DNA of 64,000 nucleotides from [Clostridium] hylemonae DSM 15053 (GCF_008281175.1 NZ_CP036524.1:434001-498000), one strand, 5' to 3'; positions 7,916 to 16,877 are shown, counted from the stretch's first letter. Notes: generated by a model from the sequence alone, not told the origin. Numbers and translations: made by a program.

Positions 7916-10450
7916 ATGCTGACAAGTGAACAGGCCAGGGTCAACCAGGAGAAATACGGTTTTAACGAGCTGGCAGAGGGTAAAAAGAAGAGTACGGTGA
8001 GAATTTTTCTCGAGCAGTTTGAGGATTTTCTCGTTATCATTTTGATTTTTGCGGCTATCGTATCCGGCTTTTTAGGAGATGGAGAAAGCGCGGCGGTCAT
8101 TTTCGTGGTCATAACGATCAACGCTGTCCTGGGGACTGTGCAGACCGTGAAGGCGGAGCAGTCTTTAAAAAGTCTGAAACAGCTCTCTGCGCCGGAGGCT
8201 AAGGTCGTAAGAGACGGGGTGACGATCCGGATACCGTCCCGGGAGGTGACGGTGGGGGATGAAGTGATACTGGAGGCAGGCGACTGCGTGCCCGCGGACG
8301 GGCGGCTCCTTGAAGTGGCCAGTCTGAAGGCGGATGAAAGCGCCCTCACGGGTGAGAGCTTATCAGTGGAAAAATCGCTGGATGAAGTGCCGGAGGGAGC
8401 GGCGCTCGGAGACCAGACAAACCGGGTCTTTTCCGGAAGTTTTGTAACTTACGGGAGGGGAACCTTTGAGGTCACGGCAGTCGGAATGGAGACAGAAGTG
8501 GGCCGGATCGCCAGGCTTTTGAAAACGACGTCGGAGAAGAAGACTCCGCTTCAGATGAACCTGGATGATTTCGGCAGGAAACTCTCTGTCATAATCCTCA
8601 TATTCTGTGGTATATTATTTGCAGTGAATGTCGTGCGGGGCGGTTCTGTGGCAGATGCGTTCCTCTTTGCGGTAGCGCTCGCGGTAGCGGCCATTCCGGA
8701 GGCGCTCAGTTCGATCGTCACCATCGTGCTTTCTTTCGGAACACAGAAGATGGCAAAGGAACATGCGATCATCCGCAGACTCCAGGCAGTCGAAGGACTC
8801 GGAAGCGTGTCTGTCATATGTTCGGACAAGACAGGTACGCTCACCCAGAACAAGATGACTGTGGAAGATTATTATGTGGATGGAAGGCGTGTGCCGGCAG
8901 AAGAGATAGATCTGTCTGTCTGTGATGAAAAGCAGCTGCTCGTATTCAGTATGCTCTGCAACGATTCGGTCAATACAGACGGACAGGAGATCGGGGACCC
9001 GACGGAGACGGCGCTGATCAATATCGGCAGCAGGCTCGGCGTGGATGCAGGCGACATAAGAAGCGCGTATCCAAGACGGTCTGAGATTCCCTTTGACAGC
9101 GGCCGCAAGCTGATGTCCACGCTGCATCAGATAGACGGAAGGAATCTCGTCGTCGTCAAAGGCGCCGTCGATGTACTTCTCGGACGAATGGACGCTGTAA
9201 AAACCGGTGAAACGGTCAGAGATATGACAGAGGAAGACCGTCTGGAGATCGAGAGACAGAATATGGAATTCTCAAGAGACGGACTGCGGGTGCTCGCTTT
9301 TGCCTATAAAGAAATGAAGGAAGAGCGCTCCCTTTCACTGGATGACGAGGACGGTCTCATTTTTCTCGGCCTCATATCCATGATGGACCCGCCGAGGGAA
9401 GAGTCAAAGGCAGCGGTTTCCGAGTGTAAGGCGGCCGGGATAAAGCCGGTCATGATCACCGGAGACCATAAAGTGACGGCAGCCGCGATCGCCAGAAAGA
9501 CCGGCATACTGAAGGATGATTCCGAAGCCTGCGAAGGAGCGGTGATCGAGGATATGTCTGACGAAGAGCTGAGAGATTTTGTAGAGAAGATCTCAGTATA
9601 CGCGAGAGTCTCCCCGGAACACAAGATAAGAATCGTGCGGGCGTGGCAGGAGAAAGGCAATATAGTGGCCATGACCGGGGACGGGGTGAATGACGCCCCT
9701 GCGCTGAAGCAGGCGGATATTGGCGTTGCCATGGGTATCACCGGTTCTGAGGTGTCTAAGGATGCCGCCTCCATGGTACTGACGGACGATAACTTTGCCA
9801 CGATCGTCAAGGCAGTGGAAAACGGCAGAAATATTTACCAGAATATAAAGAATTCGATCCAGTTCCTTTTATCCGGCAACTTCGGCGCCATACTGGCCGT
9901 GCTGTATGCGTCCGCAGCCGGACTTCCGGTGCCGTTTGCGCCGGTACATCTGTTGTTTATCAACCTTTTGACGGACAGTCTTCCTGCTATTGCCCTCGGT
10001 CTTGAACCACATACGAAGAGTGTCATGCAGGAAAGGCCGCGGCCGATGAATGAATCGATACTGACAAGGAAGTATCTGCTCAGTATAGGCACAGAGGGAC
10101 TGTGTATCGGGATCATGACCATGGCGGCATTTTATATCGGCTACAGGCACGGCAGCAGTGCCCTGGCCAGCACGATGGCATTCGGGACGCTCTGTACGAG
10201 CAGGCTCGTCCATGGTTTTAACTGTAAGTCCGGAAGGCCGGTACTGTTCACAAATAGATTTTTTAACAATATATATTTGATAGGGGCGTTTGCCCTCGGC
10301 CTGGTCCTGATCACCGGAGTTCTGATGATACCGGGGCTTCAGGGGATCTTTAAGGTAGTTACGCTGGACATGGGAGAGCTGCTCACTGTGTACGGCCTGG
10401 CGCTGCTGAATCTGCCGGTGATACAGCTGATGAAAAAGATAAGGAGTTAA
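7916..10450 (+). CDS. P-type ATPase, P2A-like, probable Mn2+ (or Ca2+) exporter
   Basis: A cation pump of 844 residues in the cytoplasmic membrane. Visible in order are the actuator motif LTGES, M4 with AAIPEAL, phosphorylation site DKTGTLTQNK (Asp304), the KGA nucleotide-binding motif, TGD, GDGVNDAPALK, and M5/M6 with NLLTDSLPAIALG (SERCA-type). I start at ATG 7916 with AGAGAGG upstream. The frame is open from 7781, but that part would be riboswitch and terminator sequence. Ion choice is inferred. The yybP-ykoY leader senses Mn2+, and P-type ATPases under it (YoaB type) are linked to Mn2+ export, while the protein family itself is usually annotated as Ca2+-transporting. An AI-2E family gene follows 1 nt after the stop. 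Confidence 0.9.
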   Translation: MLTSEQARVNQEKYGFNELAEGKKKSTVRIFLEQFEDFLVIILIFAAIVSGFLGDGESAAVIFVVITINAVLGTVQTVKAEQSLKSLKQLSAPEAKVVRDGVTIRIPSREVTVGDEVILEAGDCVPADGRLLEVASLKADESALTGESLSVEKSLDEVPEGAALGDQTNRVFSGSFVTYGRGTFEVTAVGMETEVGRIARLLKTTSEKKTPLQMNLDDFGRKLSVIILIFCGILFAVNVVRGGSVADAFLFAVALAVAAIPEALSSIVTIVLSFGTQKMAKEHAIIRRLQAVEGLGSVSVICSDKTGTLTQNKMTVEDYYVDGRRVPAEEIDLSVCDEKQLLVFSMLCNDSVNTDGQEIGDPTETALINIGSRLGVDAGDIRSAYPRRSEIPFDSGRKLMSTLHQIDGRNLVVVKGAVDVLLGRMDAVKTGETVRDMTEEDRLEIERQNMEFSRDGLRVLAFAYKEMKEERSLSLDDEDGLIFLGLISMMDPPREESKAAVSECKAAGIKPVMITGDHKVTAAAIARKTGILKDDSEACEGAVIEDMSDEELRDFVEKISVYARVSPEHKIRIVRAWQEKGNIVAMTGDGVNDAPALKQADIGVAMGITGSEVSKDAASMVLTDDNFATIVKAVENGRNIYQNIKNSIQFLLSGNFGAILAVLYASAAGLPVPFAPVHLLFINLLTDSLPAIALGLEPHTKSVMQERPRPMNESILTRKYLLSIGTEGLCIGIMTMAAFYIGYRHGSSALASTMAFGTLCTSRLVHGFNCKSGRPVLFTNRFFNNIYLIGAFALGLVLITGVLMIPGLQGIFKVVTLDMGELLTVYGLALLNLPVIQLMKKIRS

Positions 10451-10451
10451 G

Positions 10452-11612
10452 ATGGAGTTTAGCAAAGAGAGTGTAAAGAAGATCAGAGGACTTATCATAT
10501 TTACGGCGATCGTCGTATTATGTCTTTGGGAGTATAATAAAGTATTTGATATACTTGCGTTTGTGTTTCACATTTTGTTTCCGTTCATCCTCGGCGGGGC
10601 GATCGCGTTTGTGCTCAATGTGCCCATGAATTTTGTGGAACGTCACCTGTTTGGGAGCGATAAGGTGCGCAAGAGCAAGGTGTTGTCAAAGATGGCAAGA
10701 CCGGTCAGTATGCTTATTGTGCTGCTGCTTGTTTTCAGTGTCATCGGGATCGTTATGTTCATACTGATCCCGCAGCTTGGAAGAACCTTTGCCAATCTGG
10801 GGGAGAGTATACAGGCATTTATACCGAGGGTGCAGACGCGGGCCGCAGACCTGTTCCACAACAATAAGGAAGTAATGAAATGGGTGAACGACCTGGAGTT
10901 TGACTGGAATAAAGTTATGGATGCGGGGATCGAGTTTTTCCGCAGCGGCGCAGGGAGCGTCCTTGACTCGACGATCACCGCGGCGAAGAGTATTGTGAGC
11001 GGAATAGCCACATTCTTCATAGCGTTTGTATTTGCCTGTTATGTTCTGCTTCAGAAAGAGAAGCTGAATATACAGGCGAAAAAGGTGCTCTTTGCTTTTG
11101 TGAGAAGGGGAAGGGCGGAAGCGGCCCTGGAAGTTTTCTCGCTGACTTACAGTACCTTTTCCAGCTTTCTCACCGGACAGTGTGTGGAAGCAGTCATACT
11201 GGGGGGGATGTTCGTTGTGTCCATGGCGCTGTTCCGGCTTCCGTACGCGCTGCTTGTCGGTATTGTGATCGCGTTTACCGCACTCATACCAATCTTCGGC
11301 GCCTTCATCGGGTGCGCGGTAGGCGCTTTCCTGATATTTATGGTGGATCCGGTGAAGGCGCTTGTGTTCGTGGCGCTCTTTCTTGTGCTCCAGCAGATCG
11401 AGGGCAATCTGATCTATCCGCACGTAGTCGGTAATTCCGTCGGGCTGCCGTCCATATGGGTGCTGGCGGCGGTGAGCATCGGGGGCAGCCTGATGGGGAT
11501 CGTCGGTATGCTCATCTTCATACCTGTCGTTTCCGTCGTCTATGCGCTGTTCCGCGAGATCGTGTACCTGAAGCTGAGACAGAAAAGAGTGGAGCCGGGG
11601 TCGATAAAATAG
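10452..11612 (+). CDS. AI-2E family (UPF0118) membrane permease
   Basis: A 386-residue protein with paired N-terminal helices, a helical extracytoplasmic or cytoplasmic section (about 110-170), and a C-terminal helix bundle. The family signature IFGAFIGCAVGAFLIF and QQIEGNLIYPHVVGNSVGLP is clear (PF01594). The family includes quorum-signal exporters and Na+/H+ antiporters, so the substrate cannot be named. It begins one base after the ATPase stop with AAGGAG overlapping that gene's end, so it shares the Mn2+ riboswitch. A role in metal or ion stress is possible by context. Confidence 0.88.
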   Translation: MEFSKESVKKIRGLIIFTAIVVLCLWEYNKVFDILAFVFHILFPFILGGAIAFVLNVPMNFVERHLFGSDKVRKSKVLSKMARPVSMLIVLLLVFSVIGIVMFILIPQLGRTFANLGESIQAFIPRVQTRAADLFHNNKEVMKWVNDLEFDWNKVMDAGIEFFRSGAGSVLDSTITAAKSIVSGIATFFIAFVFACYVLLQKEKLNIQAKKVLFAFVRRGRAEAALEVFSLTYSTFSSFLTGQCVEAVILGGMFVVSMALFRLPYALLVGIVIAFTALIPIFGAFIGCAVGAFLIFMVDPVKALVFVALFLVLQQIEGNLIYPHVVGNSVGLPSIWVLAAVSIGGSLMGIVGMLIFIPVVSVVYALFREIVYLKLRQKRVEPGSIK

Positions 11613-11626
11613 ACCGCTATATGCAT

Positions 11627-11660
11627 AAAAAAGGCACAGCCGGTGTGGCTGTGCCTTTTA
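11627..11660. terminator. bidirectional terminator between convergent genes
   Basis: Perfect 13-bp stem AAAAGGCACAGCC/GGCTGTGCCTTTT with a 5-nt loop. A-run on one side and T-run on the other serve both the AI-2E gene (+) and the dipeptidase (-). Confidence 0.93.
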
Positions 11661-11668
11661 GTCTGTTG

Positions 11669-12643
11669 TTATTTGATGACCTCTCGAATAATACGGTGCC
11701 AGTTCTTGTGAGATATTTTATCGATCTCTTCGTTACTAAATCCGACACGTTTCATTTCTTCAATGACATTTGGAACTTTGGAAGCGTCCTCCAGACCGAT
11801 CGTGTAAGGGTTGGCCTGGCTGCTGAATGAGCTCAGCGTATCTCCGCATAAAAACTCGGAAAAGTCGAAGCCGAAGCCGACGTGGTCGATTCCCATCAGT
11901 TCTACCATACGAACGAGATGCTTTACCAGATTTCCGACTGTCTGTTCTGACTCCACATCATGTACGAATTCGTTAAAGGAATTCAGACCGACGATGCCGC
12001 CTGTCCTGGCCAGTTCCTTCAACTGTTCATCGGTGAGATTCCGGCGCTGGTTGCACAGAGCCCTGCAGTTGGAATGTGTGGCAACGACAGGTCCGTCCGC
12101 CGCCCGCAGCAGATCCCAGAAAGACGCGTCGTTTAGATGAGACACATCGAGAATCATTCCAAGATCCTGAATCTTCTTCACTGCTCTCCGGCCTGTATCC
12201 GTAAGTCCGCGTTCAGGATTCCCCAGTGCTCCTGTTGCCAGCGGATTCTCTTCGTTCCACGTAAGGCCGGCATGTCTGGCCCCGAACTGATAGAATTCGT
12301 CAATCAGATCCAGGTCTTCACCGATACTTTTTAATCCTTCCAGCCCGATGAAGGCATACATCCTGCCTTCATCCCGGGCTTTCATCATATCATCGTAAGA
12401 ACGCGCCACTTTTAATATATCCGCACAGTCAGGTTCTTCATGGGCGATCGCCTCCATCATCTGACGCGTGCGCTTAAGCGGCTCTTTATCGAAAGGTGGA
12501 TCATTCCAGATTACAAATATTCCGCCTTCGATCTGACCTTTTTTCAGACGCTCATAGTGGTATTTGCGGAAAATATCAGATTCCCCGTCAAGATAGTGGT
12601 GCGTCACATCGGTCCAGATATCAGAATGTGCATCAAAATTCAT
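11669..12643 (-). CDS. membrane dipeptidase family (peptidase M19)
   Basis: A 324-residue TIM-barrel metallopeptidase. Zinc ligands are recognisable in order: DAHSD at residues 4-8, the bridging Glu in FIGLEG (about 118), His in DVSHLN, His in VATHSN, and Asp in GFGFDF. No signal peptide is visible, so it is cytosolic, as in most bacterial M19 enzymes. These cleave dipeptides, some with D-residues at the C-terminal side. It lies 37 nt downstream of a DUF819 carrier on the same strand, which suggests uptake followed by hydrolysis. AAAGGGG lies upstream of the ATG with rather long spacing. Confidence 0.92.
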   Translation of the reverse strand: MNFDAHSDIWTDVTHHYLDGESDIFRKYHYERLKKGQIEGGIFVIWNDPPFDKEPLKRTRQMMEAIAHEEPDCADILKVARSYDDMMKARDEGRMYAFIGLEGLKSIGEDLDLIDEFYQFGARHAGLTWNEENPLATGALGNPERGLTDTGRRAVKKIQDLGMILDVSHLNDASFWDLLRAADGPVVATHSNCRALCNQRRNLTDEQLKELARTGGIVGLNSFNEFVHDVESEQTVGNLVKHLVRMVELMGIDHVGFGFDFSEFLCGDTLSSFSSQANPYTIGLEDASKVPNVIEEMKRVGFSNEEIDKISHKNWHRIIREVIK

Positions 12644-12680
12644 AACTCAAAGTCCCCTTTCTGTTTTTAGTTTAGTATTC

Positions 12681-13916
12681 TTATATTCCGAGAATACTTC
12701 CGACGATCAGTCCAAAGTAGGTTCCGAGAACATATCCGAGTGTACCGATAAGTACGATCGGTCCTACCAGCTTTGTCCAGCCTTTGGATACTGCCATGGC
12801 AACAGCCGTCGTAGGTCCGCCGATATTGGCGTTGGATGCAAGGATGATGTCCTCAAGGTTGAACTTAAGAAGCTTGCCTGCCACAAGGCTGAATACCATG
12901 TTGACCGCTACAACGATCGCCGCGAATACGAGCAGTAACGGAGAGTTCCTGATGATAAGCGGTACAGATGCAGGAACACCGATCACAAAGAAGAACAGGT
13001 AGATCAGGAAGGTACCCAGCTCCTGTGTCCCCTTGATGTTGCCGAAAAAGCCAGGTGCAAATGTTGCGCAGAGCATGGCGATGGTCGTGATCCACAGGTA
13101 CATGTTGCCAAACAGCGTGTTCACGATCTGCAGGAATGGATTGGATGTCGGGATCACGCTTCCAAGTCCGGTCGCGATGATGTTGGATAACGCAACGATC
13201 ACAAACGCGGTTGCAGCTGCAAGGGCGATGTCTCTTAAGGAGATCTCTTTTCTTCCCCAGAAAGCAGAAGCGTTTGTCTCGTTGTCTTTCAGGTTGCTGC
13301 CCGCTGCCTCTACTTCATCCACGTAAGGATGTTTGAAGTGTTTGCGGAAGAAACCGATGGACGGCATTGCGATCAACAGGAAGAAATACAATACCATAAG
13401 TAAGTTGTCTGCTACAGTCGCGGCGGAGATCATCTCTCCGGATACGTCGAATGCGGCGCCGAGGGCTGCGAAATTAACAGTACCGCCGATGTAAGTTCCG
13501 GTAAATACTCCTGCAAGTCCTCCCAGTTCCGGAATAAATTTGTTGAGCGCCGTGTAAGCGAGCAGTGCTCCGCAGGCGGTACCTACGGAACCGATCAGGA
13601 AGATGATCAGGATACGCCCTGAATCTTTTCCTATCTTTCTCATGTCACACTGCAGCAGCAGCAGAGGGATGGAAAGCGGTACTACAAATCCCCACACAAC
13701 GTCCCATACAGGAGCGTCCATAGGAATGATACCAAAGTTGGATAAAACGATGGCGAAGATAAGAGCGATGATAGCTCCCGTCATTTTTGCCGCCCATTTA
13801 TACCTCTGTTCCAGATAAATTGCAGCAGCGGCGCCTGTGGCACAGATAGCCCAGAGCACCCATGTGTTGTCCTTGCCTACAAGCGGATTGCTTAAGTCGA
13901 AAATATGTCCCCACAT
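12681..13916 (-). CDS. DUF819 family membrane carrier
   Basis: A 411-residue integral membrane protein with about ten to twelve helices, matching DUF819 (PF05684, B. subtilis YjcL type). Two glycine-rich inverted-topology motifs are visible, GTYIGGTVNFAALG in the first half and NANIGGPTTAVAMA in the second. This pseudo-symmetry resembles secondary carriers. Substrate is unknown for the family. Pairing with a dipeptidase suggests a peptide or amino-acid derivative. AAAGGAGGAAGAG precedes the ATG, and a consensus promoter lies about 70 bp upstream. Confidence 0.85.
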   Translation of the reverse strand: MWGHIFDLSNPLVGKDNTWVLWAICATGAAAAIYLEQRYKWAAKMTGAIIALIFAIVLSNFGIIPMDAPVWDVVWGFVVPLSIPLLLLQCDMRKIGKDSGRILIIFLIGSVGTACGALLAYTALNKFIPELGGLAGVFTGTYIGGTVNFAALGAAFDVSGEMISAATVADNLLMVLYFFLLIAMPSIGFFRKHFKHPYVDEVEAAGSNLKDNETNASAFWGRKEISLRDIALAAATAFVIVALSNIIATGLGSVIPTSNPFLQIVNTLFGNMYLWITTIAMLCATFAPGFFGNIKGTQELGTFLIYLFFFVIGVPASVPLIIRNSPLLLVFAAIVVAVNMVFSLVAGKLLKFNLEDIILASNANIGGPTTAVAMAVSKGWTKLVGPIVLIGTLGYVLGTYFGLIVGSILGI

Positions 13917-13988
13917 ACTCTCTTCCTCCTTTCATTTTGCGTGTTTTCTGAATAATTTTCGTCAATTGTTGAAAATTGAACTAAACTT

Positions 13989-14017
13989 AGTATATATAAT
14001 CTGTCTAAAAAAGTCAA
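13989..14017 (-). promoter_or_regulatory. promoter of the DUF819-dipeptidase operon
   Basis: On the minus strand: TTGACT (14012-14017), 17-nt spacer, TATACT (13989-13994). The surrounding 13930-14075 is AT-rich and otherwise empty. Confidence 0.85.
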
Positions 14018-14075
14018 TAATTGTAGGAAAAAGCGAAAAAAAATAAATGTTCAAATTGGAATTGTGAGAAATTTA

Positions 14076-14444
14076 TCACAAAAAAAGAATGGTATGTGTC
14101 AGTAGGGCAATAAACTGTGCGTTTGTGGGCCGTTCGTCAGAAAAACAGTTGGTCAGTTCCTGGTAGGTCATTCGGGCGTGTGAATGCCAGAGTATATCGA
14201 TGGAAGTGCGGATGGCCCTCTCAACGGCAGCAGCGCTCGTATTGTAATTACCGGCTATAAACGGATACAATTTCTTTGTTATCCCGGTAAGGTATTCCGT
14301 GTCATTGATACAGAGCGACAGCGCGCATTTCAGGTACAGATATCCTTTCAGCTTGGGAGAGATCTCCAGCCGGTTCAGCAGAAGAGTCAGACGGCGGTTG
14401 AGCCGGATGTCTATTGGTGTCCACGTGTAAATGTTGTCAGTCAT
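14076..14444 (-). CDS. stand-alone Spo0A C-terminal DNA-binding domain protein
   Basis: A 122-residue protein consisting of little more than the Spo0A effector domain (PF08769). It shows LKGYLYLKCALSLCIND, ITKKLYPFIAGNYNTSAAAVERAIRTSI (the recognition-helix region) and the end motif RPTNAQFIALL, each aligning with B. subtilis Spo0A by eye. The phospho-receiver domain is absent, so it cannot be a normal phosphorelay target. It may bind 0A-like boxes constitutively or interfere with Spo0A. GAGAGGGGAAC precedes the ATG. It is transcribed divergently from an XRE regulator. A second such gene lies at 58182-58526. Confidence 0.85.
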   Translation of the reverse strand: MTDNIYTWTPIDIRLNRRLTLLLNRLEISPKLKGYLYLKCALSLCINDTEYLTGITKKLYPFIAGNYNTSAAAVERAIRTSIDILWHSHARMTYQELTNCFSDERPTNAQFIALLTHTILFL

Positions 14445-14514
14445 GACGTTCCCCTCTCTTTTTTGAACAATTTGCTTAATAAAATAGTAACAATAAGTCT
14501 GATTATAGGAAATA

Positions 14515-14523
14515 TGTTATAAT
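14515..14523 (+). promoter_or_regulatory. extended -10 promoter of the XRE/S24 regulator
   Basis: TGTTATAAT is an exact extended -10 element (TGnTATAAT). No -35 consensus sits 17 nt upstream, as expected for extended -10 promoters. Confidence 0.6.
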
Positions 14524-14550
14524 AAATCAATATTGACGTAAGGCCGAAAA

Positions 14551-14566
14551 TTTCCAATAATGGAAA
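14551..14566 (+). promoter_or_regulatory. inverted repeat, candidate operator of the XRE regulator
   Basis: TTTCCA-N4-TGGAAA lies between the promoter and the GTG start of the XRE/S24 gene. Its location fits autoregulation; this is inference. Confidence 0.45.
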
Positions 14567-14577
14567 GGTGGAGAAAT

Positions 14578-15315
14578 GTGAAGAACGAAAAAATAAAGCT
14601 CATAATGCAGAAAAGGGGGTTTACATTTGAAGACCTGGCATGGCTGAGCGGGGTCCCGTACAGCACCCTGACAAAGATCGGGAGCGGCGCTACAGAGAAT
14701 CCGGGCTTTGCCGCCATGGAAAGGATAGCAAAGGTACTGGACTGCTCTCTGGATGAGTTTACAGACCGGGAACCGATGGTGCCGTACGATTATGCAGATT
14801 ACGTATACAGGTTCAAAAAGCTGCCCGATAATATGAAAGAATATATCAAATACACCATTGACAGCGAGTACGATCAGATGATACACAGCGCGTCCAGTGA
14901 GAAGATAAAAATAAAATGTTTTGAGTTTACGAATATAGTAGGGGGCCTGGCGCAGTATGACAGCAGGATAGAAAGGGATATCATGGTCAGCAGCAATGAG
15001 ATAAGCCGGGCGTGTACGTTCTGTGTATATCTGAGCACGCACGTACTTTTTCCGAAGTTCCCGGAGGGCAGTCTGCTCGGCTTCCGCTATGATGACGACT
15101 ATGATCCGAAAAACGGGGAGATATGGATCATTATGCGGGGAGGATTTTTGTTCATGGGAAGAGTGTATAAGAGGAACAGGGATATATATGTAAAGGCGCT
15201 GAACGGGACGATAGACCACTGGCATATCAATTCCCACACACAGTATAAGAGGATCGGAAGGCTGGTCGGGGTGCTGAGGGAAGGGGAAGTGGATATGCCG
15301 GAAGACGTCCGGTAG
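14578..15315 (+). CDS. XRE-family regulator with C-terminal S24/LexA-like domain
   Basis: The N-terminus carries a helix-turn-helix (LAWLSGVPYSTLTKIGSGAT and FAAMERIAKVLDCSLDEF). The C-terminal half resembles the beta-rich S24/LexA-type dimerisation domain (FPEGSLLGFRYDDDYDPKNGEIW). No clear Ser-Lys autoprotease dyad can be assigned by eye. GTG 14578 is chosen because GGTGGAG lies about 7 nt upstream, whereas ATG 14560 has no ribosome-binding site and overlaps the inverted repeat at 14551-14566. It is divergent from the Spo0A-C-only gene and may control it. Targets are unknown. Confidence 0.75.
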   Translation: MKNEKIKLIMQKRGFTFEDLAWLSGVPYSTLTKIGSGATENPGFAAMERIAKVLDCSLDEFTDREPMVPYDYADYVYRFKKLPDNMKEYIKYTIDSEYDQMIHSASSEKIKIKCFEFTNIVGGLAQYDSRIERDIMVSSNEISRACTFCVYLSTHVLFPKFPEGSLLGFRYDDDYDPKNGEIWIIMRGGFLFMGRVYKRNRDIYVKALNGTIDHWHINSHTQYKRIGRLVGVLREGEVDMPEDVR

Positions 15316-15383
15316 GCAAAGAAAGAAGAAGGAACTGCAGGGCGGGATCCCTTACGTTTGAAAACCTATTAATACAAAAGGTT

Positions 15384-15392
15384 AAACGTTTC
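15384..15392 (+). promoter_or_regulatory. upstream LacI-type operator (O2)
   Basis: AAACGTTTC within TTAAACGTTTCTA matches the operator core at 15528-15537. The centres are 145 bp apart, a distance compatible with repressor-mediated looping. Confidence 0.6.
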
Positions 15393-15490
15393 TATAAAGA
15401 TATAATGTGAAATATGCACTAAAATAAAGCGGATAATATATAATTTATAGACAAAAAGCATTGTTTTGTAAAAAAGTTGAAGATTTTTTG

Positions 15491-15519
15491 TTGAAAATCG
15501 CATTGACATACAGTATAAT
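15491..15519 (+). promoter_or_regulatory. promoter of the beta-1,2-glucan oligosaccharide operon
   Basis: TTGAAA (15491-15496), 17-nt spacer, TATAAT (15514-15519). A palindromic operator starts 9 nt after the -10 box and would cover the transcription start. The rest of 15316-15490 is AT-rich and, apart from O2, shows nothing I can name. Confidence 0.85.
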
Positions 15520-15527
15520 CATTAATA

Positions 15528-15537
15528 GAAACGTTTC
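15528..15537 (+). promoter_or_regulatory. LacI-family operator (O1)
   Basis: Perfect palindrome GAAACGTTTC with flanking TA/CT, positioned at the transcription start. This is the usual core for LacI/GalR repressors, and a LacI-family gene ends the operon. Confidence 0.85.
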
Positions 15538-15562
15538 ACTACGCCAAAAGGAGGAAAATGAT

Positions 15563-16807
15563 ATGAAATTGTTAAAGAAAATCGGATTATTTACACTTTC
15601 GGCTACATTAATGATAGGAGGACTTTCGGGCTGCGCCGCTGATTCCAAAAAGAGTGGAAATGAAAAGGGCCAGGTACTTAAGATCTGGGGGATGGGTGAA
15701 GAAGTAAAGCAACTATCTAAAATGACGGATAAATTCACGGAGGAAACAGGAATAGAGGTTGATATCCAGTCAATACCATGGGCAAACGCTCATGATAAGT
15801 TACTTACCGCGGTGGCTTCTAAGGAAGGACCGGATGTTTTACAGATGGGGACAACCTGGATGGCAGAGTTCCAGGAGGCCGGAGCGCTTACCGACCTTAC
15901 TGAATATATGAAGGATTCGGATACTATGAACCCTGAAAATTTTTTCGAAGGTTCGGTAAATACAACATTATTTGATGGTAAGTATTATGGAGTACCGTGG
16001 GCAGCGGAGACAAGGGTATTATATTATCGGACAGATTTGCTGGCAGATGTTGGATATCCGGAAGGGCCAAAAACATGGGATGAATTAGAAGATGCTGCAA
16101 AAAAGTTAACAGAGCGTGGTGAAGGTAAGTACGGAATAAGTATTGACGCGAATGAACAATCTCTTGGTTTTATGTTCGCACGTCAAAATGGTTCGGCATT
16201 GATCAAAGATAATAAGCCATTGTTTGATCAACCGGAATTCGTTGAGGGAATTGGTTTTTTGACGGGATTGATCGAAAAAGGCTATGCGCCAAAACAGAAT
16301 TTGGGAATTGAAGTGAATCAATCTTTTTCCGGTGATGCAATTTTACCAATGTTTATAAGCGGTCCTTGGATGGCAAAAACAATTAACGATACGGTACCGG
16401 ATGTTGAAGGAAAGTGGGCGGTTGCATTATTACCGGCAAAGGAGAATAATATCTCTTCAATGGGAGGTTCTAACCTGACTGTTTTTGAGCATTCCAAAAT
16501 GAAAGAGGAGGCAGTAAAATTTATTGAGTTTATGTCTCGTTCAGAAAATCAGATCGAATGGATGAAGTTGACAAATGCATTGCCGGTAGTAACGGCAGCA
16601 TGGGATTCGGAAGACTTTAACGATGATTTTTATAAGGTGTTGAGAGAACAGTTAGACAATTCTGAGCCTATGCCTCTGATCCCGGAATTTGAAGAAATCG
16701 CACAGACATACTTGAAACATTTTGAACAGGTGGTAGTTGGAGGAGCGGATCTACAACAGGAGATGGACTCCTTTAATGAAAAAGCGGAAGCACTACTCAA
16801 CAAATAA
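15563..16807 (+). CDS. ABC transporter sugar-binding lipoprotein, probably for sophorooligosaccharides
   Basis: A 414-residue extracellular solute-binding protein. It starts with a lipoprotein signal ending in lipobox LSGC (Cys near residue 24), then the family 1 fold (VLKIWGMGEEVKQLSKM, FEEPFV-partner permeases downstream). Start ATG 15563 is preceded by AAAGGAGGAAAATGAT; the frame is open further upstream, but that region holds the promoter and operator. It is the first gene of six. The order binding protein, permease, permease, GH3, GH94 matches the Listeria innocua lin1843-lin1839 region, whose binding protein takes linear beta-1,2-glucans. Substrate assignment rests on that comparison. 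No ATPase gene is present, which is common for this transporter class. Confidence 0.88.
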   Translation: MKLLKKIGLFTLSATLMIGGLSGCAADSKKSGNEKGQVLKIWGMGEEVKQLSKMTDKFTEETGIEVDIQSIPWANAHDKLLTAVASKEGPDVLQMGTTWMAEFQEAGALTDLTEYMKDSDTMNPENFFEGSVNTTLFDGKYYGVPWAAETRVLYYRTDLLADVGYPEGPKTWDELEDAAKKLTERGEGKYGISIDANEQSLGFMFARQNGSALIKDNKPLFDQPEFVEGIGFLTGLIEKGYAPKQNLGIEVNQSFSGDAILPMFISGPWMAKTINDTVPDVEGKWAVALLPAKENNISSMGGSNLTVFEHSKMKEEAVKFIEFMSRSENQIEWMKLTNALPVVTAAWDSEDFNDDFYKVLREQLDNSEPMPLIPEFEEIAQTYLKHFEQVVVGGADLQQEMDSFNEKAEALLNK

Positions 16808-16817
16808 ATAGGTTGAT

Positions 16818-16850
16818 AAAGAGATTATCACGTCCGATAATCTCTTTATT
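16818..16850 (+). terminator. intergenic hairpin after the binding-protein gene
   Basis: Perfect 12-bp stem AAAGAGATTATC/GATAATCTCTTT with a 6-nt loop, followed by ATTATT rather than a real T-tract. It is probably a partial terminator or mRNA stabiliser that keeps binding-protein mRNA above permease mRNA. Confidence 0.7.
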
Positions 16851-16877
16851 ATTAGAATTTAAGAAGGAGTAGATGAA

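Noticed and set aside
8615-9127. 170-codon minus-strand frame opposite the P-type ATPase
   Set aside because: It covers the phosphorylation-site region of an unmistakable ATPase gene and has no ribosome-binding site.
15461-15562. Longer N-terminus for the sugar-binding lipoprotein
   Set aside because: It would place the promoter and operator inside the gene and bury the signal peptide; ATG 15563 follows AAAGGAGG.
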